Source: an uncultured Chloroflexota bacterium (lineage in GTDB: Bacteria; Chloroflexota; Anaerolineae; Aggregatilineales; Phototrophicaceae). Taken from it: 64,000 nucleotides of DNA. Where the stretch lies: positions 60,295-124,294 of the forward strand of contig CALJKV010000080.1 in the NCBI GenBank assembly GCA_937974245.1, read 5' to 3'. Positions 15,797-23,100 of this stretch are shown in pieces. Made by a program: the position numbers and the translations under genes. Every line of letters begins with the position of its first letter. Within the stretch, counting starts at the first letter, position 1. Under the pieces are notes generated by a model, which searched no databases, was not told the origin of the DNA, and was given only the letters and a program-made list of their open reading frames with translations.

Positions 15797-17383
15797 GTGA
15801 AATCCCTTACCAAAAACCGTCTTTCTATATTTATCTGTATTGTGATGCTATTAGCACTACTCGTCACAACCGTTGGTGCGCAGACATCAGGCGAAATTGA
15901 TTTTGGGTTTGGTCCCAATTATCGCCCCTGCGCAAACATAATCAGCCAGTCTCCGCTGGTAGCCAGTGTGGACACAGCTGGAGCCGGAGACAATCTCTTT
16001 ACGCTGCATGATGGTTGTCAGCTTCTGGTCGACCAACCGCTGACTGTGAGTCTGACGCAATACATTGACCCGCAGACGGTGATCGTCAATGTACTGGAAA
16101 ATCGCTCGGATGTGATTATCGAGTTCCGCGATTCCGGTACAAATTCCCTGGTTGGCACATGGCAGGCCGGCACGTACACCGCGAGTACCGGCGGCGACGC
16201 GAATACGCTTGTGCTGACAACCACGAGTATTGGGGCAACCCAGGGTATCATCCGCACCCTGACGGTACCAGAAACCCCGGCTGACGCGAACACGCTGGTA
16301 TGTCCGACATATCCCGCCCCCAACTTCGCCGGGTTGATCCCAGTCCCCCTGAAAGCGGGCGATGTGGTGTCGGTCACATCCCAGGGTGGTATTGGTGAGG
16401 TTTCACTCACTTTGCATGAATCCGATACTGCTGAGGATACGGTTGACTTCAATTGTGCGCCCGGCACGCAGAATTTCACGGCGGAGCAGGATGGAATTTA
16501 TGTGATTGGGTATAACGGTTCGGGCAACTCGGATTCCTTCTCGTATGAACTCAACCCTGCCACATCGCTGGTGTGTCCGGCGTATCCCGCTCCCAACTAT
16601 GCTGGATTAATACCCGTCGTCCTGAAAGCGGGCGATGTGGTATCGGTCACATCCCAGGGCGGTGTCGCTGCGGTCTCGTTCAATTTCAATGAACTGGGTA
16701 ACGTTCAGGGTACAGCCAGTTTCAATTGTGACCCCGGCACGCAGGATTTCACAGCGGGGCAGGATGGGCTTTACTGGCTTGGGTATAACGGCTCAGGGAA
16801 CCCGGATGCTTTCTCGTATCAGGTCAACGCACAAGCGACTGCGGTTGATAATTCGCTGGTATGCCCGGCGTATTCCGCCCCTAATTTCGCCGGCATTATC
16901 CCGGTCTTGCTGAAAGCAGGCAATGTCGTAACGGTTGCGTCCCAGGGTGGTGTCGCTGCGGTCTCGTTCAATTTCAATGAACTGGGTAACGCTGAGGATA
17001 CGGCCAGCTTCAATTGTGACCCCGGCACGCAGGACTTTACCGCACAGCATGACGGGGTTTACTGGCTTGGGTATAACGGCTCAGGGAACCCGGATGCTTT
17101 CTCGTATGATGTCGATACGACAAAGGTCTGCACGGTTCCTGATGCGGCAGATGCGGCGATGGATCTATCCGTCACCAACAATCTTGACGAGACGATAACG
17201 CTCGCGTGGTTCAGTTTTGAGTGCGAAGAGATTACGTATCAGACCATTGAACCCGGCGCAACGGCTGTTCAGAGTACCTATGAGAACCATGAGTGGATCA
17301 TTCGAGGAGCCGATGGTACTGTCCTCGAGCAGTTCGCCGCATCGCCGGGTCGGGCCGAAATCGTCATCTCGCAGGGTCAGTAA
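15797..17383 (+). CDS. Exported triple-repeat protein with C-terminal VHL-like beta domain
   Basis: 528 residues. A signal peptide (1-28, ending TVGAQ) precedes an N-terminal domain (about 30-165) and three tandem repeats of about 95 residues (about 168-450), each opening LVCPxYxAPNxAGxIPV and containing VTSQGGxxxVS, FNCxPGTQ and GYNGSGNxDxFSY; repeats 2 and 3 are almost identical. The final domain (about 458-525) reads VTNNLDETITLAWF, YQTIEPG, STYENHEWII, DGTVLEQF, which matches the pattern of the von Hippel-Lindau beta domain (W, Y-x-x-L/I-x-PG, TY-x-x-H-x-W). Conserved Cys in each repeat may form disulfides. Start is GTG with AAGGA upstream. Function unknown; secreted or surface role inferred. 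Confidence 0.8.
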   Translation: MKSLTKNRLSIFICIVMLLALLVTTVGAQTSGEIDFGFGPNYRPCANIISQSPLVASVDTAGAGDNLFTLHDGCQLLVDQPLTVSLTQYIDPQTVIVNVLENRSDVIIEFRDSGTNSLVGTWQAGTYTASTGGDANTLVLTTTSIGATQGIIRTLTVPETPADANTLVCPTYPAPNFAGLIPVPLKAGDVVSVTSQGGIGEVSLTLHESDTAEDTVDFNCAPGTQNFTAEQDGIYVIGYNGSGNSDSFSYELNPATSLVCPAYPAPNYAGLIPVVLKAGDVVSVTSQGGVAAVSFNFNELGNVQGTASFNCDPGTQDFTAGQDGLYWLGYNGSGNPDAFSYQVNAQATAVDNSLVCPAYSAPNFAGIIPVLLKAGNVVTVASQGGVAAVSFNFNELGNAEDTASFNCDPGTQDFTAQHDGVYWLGYNGSGNPDAFSYDVDTTKVCTVPDAADAAMDLSVTNNLDETITLAWFSFECEEITYQTIEPGATAVQSTYENHEWIIRGADGTVLEQFAASPGRAEIVISQGQ

Positions 17384-17547
17384 CAGCGGGGCGTCGCAAA
17401 TAGACTTCCCATTTACGGCCAGAATCGGCAATGGGGATCCGCCAGGTTTTTAGTGCGGTATCCGGTGGAAAAGCCACAGTAAGCGGAATTGCCCGGCAGA
17501 GGAGCGCCACTGTGCGTTCCCCAGGGCAATCACGTCGCACTGCTCTG

Positions 17548-17586
17548 ATATCCTCTGTATTGTACTGTACAGGGGATATTTTTATT
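17548..17586 (+). terminator. Terminator after the triple-repeat protein
   Basis: 12-bp stem ATATCCTCTGTA / TACAGGGGATAT (one G-T pair), 8-base loop, followed by TTTTTATTT. Confidence 0.75.
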
Positions 17587-17608
17587 TCCTCCAGCGGGAG
17601 GCTATTAG

Positions 17609-17748
17609 GTTCTAAATGCTTCACCCGGCAAATAAATCAAGGAAGAAAACAGGATGCTCGTAGGGACGCGCTTCTGCGCGTCCGACGGACGGCAAAAATG
17701 CCGTCCCTACGCCTGTTCTTGAGAAACTTGCCGGATGAAGCACTAAAG
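17609..17748. repeat. MITE-like element, family R1
   Basis: About 140 bp with imperfect inverted ends. The left end begins AAATGCTTCACCCGGCAA and the right end, inverted, begins TAGTGCTTCATCCGGCAA; both then carry TCAAG-AA-ACAGG and CGTAGGGA. The interior is two hairpins, including GGACGGCA-AAAA-TGCCGTCC. No ORF. A larger relative is at 22699-23100. The remaining gap between 17384 and 17840 holds the terminator and nothing else recognised. Confidence 0.65.
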
Positions 17749-17840
17749 TGAAGTCTCGAAAGTAATCCAATAAAATGATGGGATTTGTAGGTATCCCCGC
17801 CGTGCGCCCCCGTTGACAACTTACGATCACTCACTTGAGT

Positions 17841-18770
17841 CTACGCGCGGTAGATGTCGCGCAGGGCAGCCTCGGTGGTGGGGAAACGGAAGGTGTAGCC
17901 CATATCCAGCAACCGCTGTGGGATGGCACGCTGGCCTTCCAGCACGACGTCAGCGACTTCGCCAAACATGAGGCGCATGGCAAAGCCGGGGACAGGCATC
18001 CATGAGGGACGCCCCATCACTTTACCCAGGATTTTAGCGAACTCCCCGTTGGTCGTGCCTTCTGGCGCGGCCAGATTGAACGCGCCGCTGGCGGTTTCAT
18101 TTTCGATCAGAAAACGAGTCGCGGCGGCCTGGTCTGCCGGGTGAATCCAGGGGAAGGGCTGTTTGCCGCTGCCCATCGGCCCCCCGGCGAAAAGCTTAAA
18201 CGGCAGCGCGAGACGGGTAAGTGCGCCTTCCTCAAAACTCAGCACGACGCCGCCCCGTGTGATCACACGGCGCACACCCAGCGCTTCCACCGCTTTAGTC
18301 GAGTCTTCCCATTCGACACAGATTTTCCCCAGGAAATCATCGCCTGCGGGGGCATCTTCGGCCAGGGCGACGCTGTTATCGTGCGGGCCGTAATAGCCGA
18401 CAGCGGAAGCCTGGACGACGACACGCGGCTTGTTGGCGGCCTGCTGCACGGCTGCGACAATGGCATTGCCCGCATTGATACGGCTGTCCCGCAGGAGTTG
18501 TTTGCGGGCTTCTGTCCAGCGTGCCGGGAAGAAACTGTATCCAGCGAGGTTTTCTCCGGCGAGGTTGACAATCGCATCAGCGCCGTCGGCCAGATGTCCC
18601 CAGCCATCGGCGGTGCGGGCGTCCCACTTTTCGACGCGAATCCCCGCCGGAAGGTCATGTGGCCTGCCCGGATTGCGGCTGAGGGCGATGACCTCATGCC
18701 CGTCTTTGAGTAAGTCGGCGGCCAGCACGTTACCGACCTGCCCGGTTCCGCCCGTGATGATGATACGCAT
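17841..18770 (-). CDS. TIGR01777-family NAD(P)-dependent epimerase (YfcH-like)
   Basis: 309 residues of short-chain dehydrogenase fold: dinucleotide-binding GGTGQVG at residues 7-13, NLAGENLAG, the ASAVGYYG strand and a C-terminal DUF1731-type domain (RPSWMPVPGFAMRLMFGEVADVVLEGQRAIPQ...). These proteins are predicted sugar or nucleotide-sugar epimerases with no firm physiological role. Preceded by AAGGGAAATACA. It lies upstream of an R1 element and is transcribed in the same direction as trmO and the M23 peptidase. Confidence 0.9.
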   Translation of the reverse strand: MRIIITGGTGQVGNVLAADLLKDGHEVIALSRNPGRPHDLPAGIRVEKWDARTADGWGHLADGADAIVNLAGENLAGYSFFPARWTEARKQLLRDSRINAGNAIVAAVQQAANKPRVVVQASAVGYYGPHDNSVALAEDAPAGDDFLGKICVEWEDSTKAVEALGVRRVITRGGVVLSFEEGALTRLALPFKLFAGGPMGSGKQPFPWIHPADQAAATRFLIENETASGAFNLAAPEGTTNGEFAKILGKVMGRPSWMPVPGFAMRLMFGEVADVVLEGQRAIPQRLLDMGYTFRFPTTEAALRDIYRA

Positions 18771-18866
18771 TGTATTTCCCTTTACGCCACTATACTGCGC
18801 GTGTGATGTTCATGTATTGCACAGTTATTTTATACACATAGCGGAAAGGTGTCAAGGCTGGCAGGA

Positions 18867-19325
18867 TTAACCCTGCATGAGCCGGAAGAACCACACCGGA
18901 ACCGCCGGTTCTTCGTGGGCGCTGTCGAAGAGCGGGGCATACGGCTTGATCGCCAGGACGGGCGTGCCGTCAATCGCATCCAGCCCCTTGACCGTCACCA
19001 CGCCATTTTCGATTTTCTGGATGGCGACAGCGGTCACGCCGATCGAGTTGGGGTAATAGCGAGAGCGCTGCGCGAAAACGCCGACTTCCGGCAGGTCTTC
19101 GCGGTCCTGTGGCCTGAAGGCCATGTGTTTGGCGGCGTTAAAAGGCGCCTCGTGCATAGTGAAGATGACGATCGCATGTGACCAGTCCTCCAGCCCACGC
19201 AGGCCACCGACCAACGCCTCATCAATATGAATCTCGGAAACCACCGTGTTCCAGGCGGCATCCAGGGCTTCGAGGTCGGTTACCGGCGACTTGACGACGC
19301 CAATCGGTTCAATAGTCAGGGTCAT
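18867..19325 (-). CDS. trmO: TrmO/TsaA-like tRNA methyltransferase
   Basis: 152 residues of the TsaA/TrmO barrel family, which N6-methylates t6A37 of threonine tRNAs using SAM. The signatures are clear: PIGVVKSPV at the N-terminus, RSRYYPNSIGVTAVAI, and GLDAIDGTPVLAIKPY. Some bacterial members lack the C-terminal extension of E. coli TrmO, as here, so the protein is short but typical of the stand-alone domain. AAGGA lies 9-10 bases before the ATG. Probably in one transcription unit with the upstream M23 gene (gap 35 bases). Confidence 0.85.
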   Translation of the reverse strand: MTLTIEPIGVVKSPVTDLEALDAAWNTVVSEIHIDEALVGGLRGLEDWSHAIVIFTMHEAPFNAAKHMAFRPQDREDLPEVGVFAQRSRYYPNSIGVTAVAIQKIENGVVTVKGLDAIDGTPVLAIKPYAPLFDSAHEEPAVPVWFFRLMQG

Positions 19326-19360
19326 GGTTCAATTCCTTCAGAATAGTTAATTACGGCGGG

Positions 19361-20341
19361 CTACGCCGCGGGCGCCGGCAGCCACATCTGCGCAAACTGT
19401 ACGGAGTCGACAAACACCCCGTTCACCGCGATTTCCCAGTGAAAATGCGGGCCGCTGCTGCGTCCGGTGTTGCCGGTGGTGCCGATAATCTGCCCTTTGG
19501 TGATGGTCTGTCCCCGGGTGACATGCACCTGGGAAAGGTGCGAATAGGTGGAAAACACCCCGTAGCCATGATCTATGACCACAATGTTCCCGCGAATATC
19601 GAGCAGGCCGGTGAAGGCCACTTCGCCCGCCGCAGTTGCCATCACCGGCTGCCCCAGCGTGGTGCGCAAGTCCCAGCCGGTATGCCGGGTCTGGACAGAG
19701 TCGTTAAAGGTACGGAATGCGCCGAACGGCGAGGTCAGTTCCGACCCGGCGATGGGCAGCGCGAAGCCGGTGCTGTCCCAGTACTCCTCCTCGGTGAAGG
19801 TGCTGAAGATACTTTCCATACGCGCCAGTTCACCCCGCTCGATTTCCGGGTCAATCAGATAGGCGCGTTCCGGCGGGATAGTGACTTCCTGGCGGATAAA
19901 CTTCCCCAGCCCGACTTCGACCTGGGTGTGAATGGTCGCGCGGGCTTCCTCAACGAACCAGCCAAATATGTCGAGGTCATAGACGCGGGTGCTCTGTTCC
20001 ATGCTGGTCGAAATCAGGCAGTAATAGCCATCATCCCCCGGAAAACAGTCGGTCAACTGGTTGAGGAATCTGGCACGCGCCCCAGCCAGGCCTTCCCCGG
20101 AGACATATACCAGCCCGGTCTGCCCCTGTGCCAGCCCGTTGAAGTACAGATCAACCGTCATGCCGTCGGCGGAAAGCGACTGCGCCGCGCTCGGACGCGG
20201 AATCGGTGTGGCAGTTGGTGGCGCTTCAGGTGTGGGCGGTAAGGCCGTCTCCTGGGCGGCGGCCGGCGTCAGCGGCAGGATAGCCGCCAACCCGACGAGC
20301 ATAACCAGGAAGGTGATCGTTAGCGTGGATTGGATTCGCAT
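19361..20341 (-). CDS. Exported M23-family peptidoglycan endopeptidase
   Basis: 326 residues: signal peptide (1-30, ending PAAAQ), a middle region of beta-rich LPQG-type character, and a C-terminal M23/LytM domain (about 205-315). Zinc ligands are visible in HTGWD and HFHWE, with the usual GHITVIDHGYGVFSTYSH-type segment (here IVVIDHGYGVFSTYSHL) and GTTGNTGRSSGPHFHWE. All catalytic positions seem intact, so it should cut cell-wall peptide bridges or activate amidases. It sits upstream of trmO on the same strand. Confidence 0.92.
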   Translation of the reverse strand: MRIQSTLTITFLVMLVGLAAILPLTPAAAQETALPPTPEAPPTATPIPRPSAAQSLSADGMTVDLYFNGLAQGQTGLVYVSGEGLAGARARFLNQLTDCFPGDDGYYCLISTSMEQSTRVYDLDIFGWFVEEARATIHTQVEVGLGKFIRQEVTIPPERAYLIDPEIERGELARMESIFSTFTEEEYWDSTGFALPIAGSELTSPFGAFRTFNDSVQTRHTGWDLRTTLGQPVMATAAGEVAFTGLLDIRGNIVVIDHGYGVFSTYSHLSQVHVTRGQTITKGQIIGTTGNTGRSSGPHFHWEIAVNGVFVDSVQFAQMWLPAPAA

Positions 20342-20389
20342 GACTTCATTTCTAACTGTTTAACAAAATGGACGTATGTATCACCCTGG

Positions 20390-20869
20390 TCAAGGGGTGG
20401 CCTGTTGAATCGCAGTGATGTGTTCAGCTTCATGAGCGATGACGGATTCAACCAGTTGTTCGATTGTCAGCAGGTCTTCCCAGGGGGAGATCACTAGCTT
20501 GTCCAGGTATTTGACGGGCGTTTTTCGGATGGCGGATTTCAGTCCCGAACGGACAGCGACCCAATCACTGTAGACCACCTTATAGGGTGCATCACGGTAC
20601 TGAAGATACATCTGCTGATTATAGATCGCCCGGCTGCGAAAGCCCAGGATGCTGTAGCTTGTGCCGTGTGCAAAGTGATGGATCGAAGTCGCCACTTCGA
20701 CTTCCCAGGTTGTCAGATGGGCCAGGACATCTTTCACTGTCCAGCCCAATGCCGGGTAAGCAATCTCGGTCAGCGTGACACCATCCAGAACCGTGTGCGC
20801 CTGGGCGCGGCTCTTATCCAGATGGCTATACCACTCGAGTTTTGGGTCAGTCATGGCAGCATTCATCAT
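20390..20869 (-). CDS. DinB/ClbS-like four-helix protein
   Basis: About 160 residues with the DinB-fold pattern: WTVKDVLAHLTTWE (helix with metal His), a long helical middle and VIAHEAEHITAIQQ near the end, giving spaced His residues for a metal site. Such proteins act as thiol-dependent transferases or resistance proteins. The start is placed at ATG 20869, directly after GGAAGGGG; upstream in-frame codons from 20911 are considered untranslated. Divergent from dnaN. Confidence 0.75.
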   Translation of the reverse strand: MMNAAMTDPKLEWYSHLDKSRAQAHTVLDGVTLTEIAYPALGWTVKDVLAHLTTWEVEVATSIHHFAHGTSYSILGFRSRAIYNQQMYLQYRDAPYKVVYSDWVAVRSGLKSAIRKTPVKYLDKLVISPWEDLLTIEQLVESVIAHEAEHITAIQQATP

Positions 20870-21024
20870 GATCCCCTTCCGACAAACAATCACATGAATG
20901 AACCCTGGCAATTATTCCCCGTTACGCAGGAGTTAGCAAGCCTCATGTTGCCTGAGGGAGATTGGGGGCGCGTTCGCGGGAATCCTAACCGCCGCTGCCG
21001 GACGCACCGCGCCAATCTCAGCCG

Positions 21025-21054
21025 CTGTCAAAAAACGAACGCATGTTGTATACT
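21025..21054 (+). promoter_or_regulatory. Candidate promoter of dnaN
   Basis: CTGTCA (21025-21030) and TATACT (21049-21054) are separated by 18 bases, 46 bases ahead of the dnaN ATG. Confidence 0.5.
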
Positions 21055-21100
21055 TTCTCATATTTCCAAAGACAAAAGCGAGCAGGAGCGACGTGACACG

Positions 21101-22234
21101 ATGAGAGTCTCTGTACTGCAAGACAAGTTGGCAAAAGGGTTAAGCATTGTGGGCCGTGCAGTGGAAAATCGCCCCACGCTGCCGGTACTGGGCAACATCC
21201 TGCTGGCAACCGGCGATTCACGGGTCAAACTGGCCGCCACCAACCTCGAAATGAGCATCACCACCTGGATAGGCGCGAAGATCGAACAGGAAGGCGGTAT
21301 CACCCTGCCCGCCCGCACGCTGGCCGATCTGGTGAATAACCTTTCGCCGGAACGGGTTGATCTGGCGCTGGATGTCGCCACGCAGACCGTGAACGTGCGC
21401 TGCGGCGCGACGGTATCGAACATCAAAGGCATTGACGCCTCCGAATTTCCGTTGATCCCTGAAGGCGGGCCGGAAGATGTGGTGCTGCCGGGCAAAGTGT
21501 TCAAGGAAATGATTACGCAGACCGTATTCGCCGCCGCCAAAGAGGACAACCGCCCGATTCTCACGGGTATCCTGATGCAGTTTGATGGCAGCGTGATGAC
21601 GATGGCCGCTGCCGATGGCTACCGGCTGGCCGTCCGCACGATGGAGATCGAGCAGCACTTCCCCCAGATGCGCGAGTTCGTCGTCCCGGCGCGGGCGTTG
21701 AGCGAAGTCGGGCGCATCATCAGCGAGGAAGACGAAACGGTGAGTATTTCGCTGCCGGGCGAACGCGACCTCGTGATGTTCCACATGCGCTATACCGATG
21801 TGGCGACGCAGCTCCTGGACGGCAAGTTCCCGGATTTCGCCTCGATCATCCCGCGTCATTACGTGACGGCGACGACGATGTATACCAGCGACCTGCTCTC
21901 GGCCTGCAAACGCGCTGAAATTTTCGCCCGTGATTCGGCCTACAGCGCGAAGCTCAGTGTAAAACCGGCATCCGGCCCCGGTGAACCGGGCGCGGTGCGG
22001 ATTATCGGCATGAGCGCCGAACGCGGGGACAACGAGGGGATGATTGACGCCTCGGTCGAAGGCGAGGAACTGTATATCTCCTTCAATATCCGCTATCTGA
22101 TTGACGTGCTGAACGTGGTTTCTGACGAGCGCGTGGTCTTTGAGAGCAACGGCGCGGCCAACCCCGGCGTGGTACGCCCGGAAAACCGCGACGATTTCGT
22201 GTGCGTCATCATGCCAATGGCGACGGGGCGGTAA
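21101..22234 (+). CDS. dnaN: DNA polymerase III beta sliding clamp
   Basis: 377 residues, normal clamp length, three repeated clamp domains. Recognisable strands include MRVSVLQDKLAKGLSIVGRAV at the start, TLPVLGNILL, PILTGILMQF, AADGYRLAVR, LLDGKFPDF, and the conserved C-terminal VIMPMATGR. It forms the ring that tethers the replicase. The start is ATG 21101 with AGGAG about 12 bases upstream; a longer frame from 20666 is not coding. No dnaA, recF or gyrB lies beside it, unlike many bacteria, though the partial GyrB-like gene is 10 kb away. Confidence 0.97.
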   Translation: MRVSVLQDKLAKGLSIVGRAVENRPTLPVLGNILLATGDSRVKLAATNLEMSITTWIGAKIEQEGGITLPARTLADLVNNLSPERVDLALDVATQTVNVRCGATVSNIKGIDASEFPLIPEGGPEDVVLPGKVFKEMITQTVFAAAKEDNRPILTGILMQFDGSVMTMAAADGYRLAVRTMEIEQHFPQMREFVVPARALSEVGRIISEEDETVSISLPGERDLVMFHMRYTDVATQLLDGKFPDFASIIPRHYVTATTMYTSDLLSACKRAEIFARDSAYSAKLSVKPASGPGEPGAVRIIGMSAERGDNEGMIDASVEGEELYISFNIRYLIDVLNVVSDERVVFESNGAANPGVVRPENRDDFVCVIMPMATGR

Positions 22235-22296
22235 ACGGCCTACCTGAGAAAACCAGCAGGGGCGTGATGGTTCTTGCCCCTGCAGAGGAAATTTCA

Positions 22297-22328
22297 AACA
22301 GCCTGGGAGGATTCTCAGGCTGTTTTTT
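22297..22328 (+). terminator. Terminator of dnaN
   Basis: Stem AACAGCCTG (22297-22305) / CAGGCTGTT (22316-22324) followed by TTTTG. Confidence 0.8.
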
Positions 22329-22605
22329 GTTGCAATTTGTGGTTTTGGCTGCAATGGCAGCGATTGCAGCAAGGTGGCTTATTCTGAGGGGAAAATCGGG
22401 GTGTGGGGACTGCTGCAAACGGGCGGATTTTGCGGCAAAGCGGCGGAGGTTGCTGCAAAACAGTCCTTGTGTGCTGAGGCATGATACATCGTGCCAGTAG
22501 GTGCCGGGTGGAAAGTGGGGTGCGGGTCGTCATGTGATTACGATAGCACAAAAACGGCGGCGAATGGTGAATCTTTGCTCGAATTTTTGTTCGAACATAT
22601 GTTTA
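22329..22605. other. Non-coding stretch with recurring TGCAA/TGCAG motifs
   Basis: No credible ORF. TGCAA or TGCAG recurs about six times between 22330 and 22465, in both orientations relative to GCAGCAA. No repeat unit of fixed length could be defined. It may be a regulatory or decayed region. Confidence 0.3.
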
Positions 22606-22685
22606 TCCCCGCCTGACCTTTCCTCCGGTCACCGCCAGCGGGGGAGGAACATGCAGCTCGAAGGAGGGCTGGGGAGGGGTTAGGG
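22606..22685. repeat. Dispersed repeat, family R6
   Basis: CCTTTCCTCCGGTCACCGCC, then AGCGGGGGAGGAACATGCAG and a GGAGGGCTGGGGAGGGGTTAGG tail. Related blocks are at 52322-52530 (inverted) and 59078-59212. Confidence 0.5.
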
Positions 22686-22698
22686 AAACGATACTGGC

Positions 22699-23100
22699 TT
22701 AGTGCTTCATCCTGCAAGTTTCTAAAGAACGGGTGTAGGGACGCACCGCCGGTTACCCGACGTAGGGTTAACCCGGCACATGCGACACCGGGTTAGCCCG
22801 CTATTCGCAAGAGTCAACTGAGTTGGTCTTTCGCGCCGAGGGATGAATCCCCCGGCTAAGGCAAAGCCAAGCCCGCTGAAGGGGCTATTTTTGAACCTCT
22901 TTAGCAGGTTTGAAACACCTTGCCGGGTATTTCAATGCCCGGCAGACGGCCTGGAACACCTATCGGGTTTTCTCTGTGTCGGATTATACCCGGTCTGACC
23001 CTACGTCGCATGACATTCCTGGTGTCCGCCGGACAGGCAGAAGCCTGTCCCTACGAATATCCTGTTTTCTTGCTTGATTTATTTACCGGATGCAGCATTT
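22699..23100. repeat. Long R1-family element (about 400 bp)
   Basis: The left end TTAGTGCTTCATCCTGCAAG with GTGTAGGGACG and the right end (inverted) AAATGCTGCATCCGGTAAAT with CAAGAAAACAGG match the two ends of the 140-bp element at 17609-17748. The interior holds an R2-type hairpin at 22918-22950 and no ORF. The right end supplies the TAA stop codon of the GH31 gene, so insertion set the end of that gene. Confidence 0.6.

Noticed and set aside
16300..17115. Tandem nucleotide repeats resembling a CRISPR or satellite
   Set aside because: They are the three 95-residue protein repeats in frame.
21001..21100. Replication origin next to dnaN
   Set aside because: No dnaA gene and no cluster of DnaA-box-like sequences was seen.
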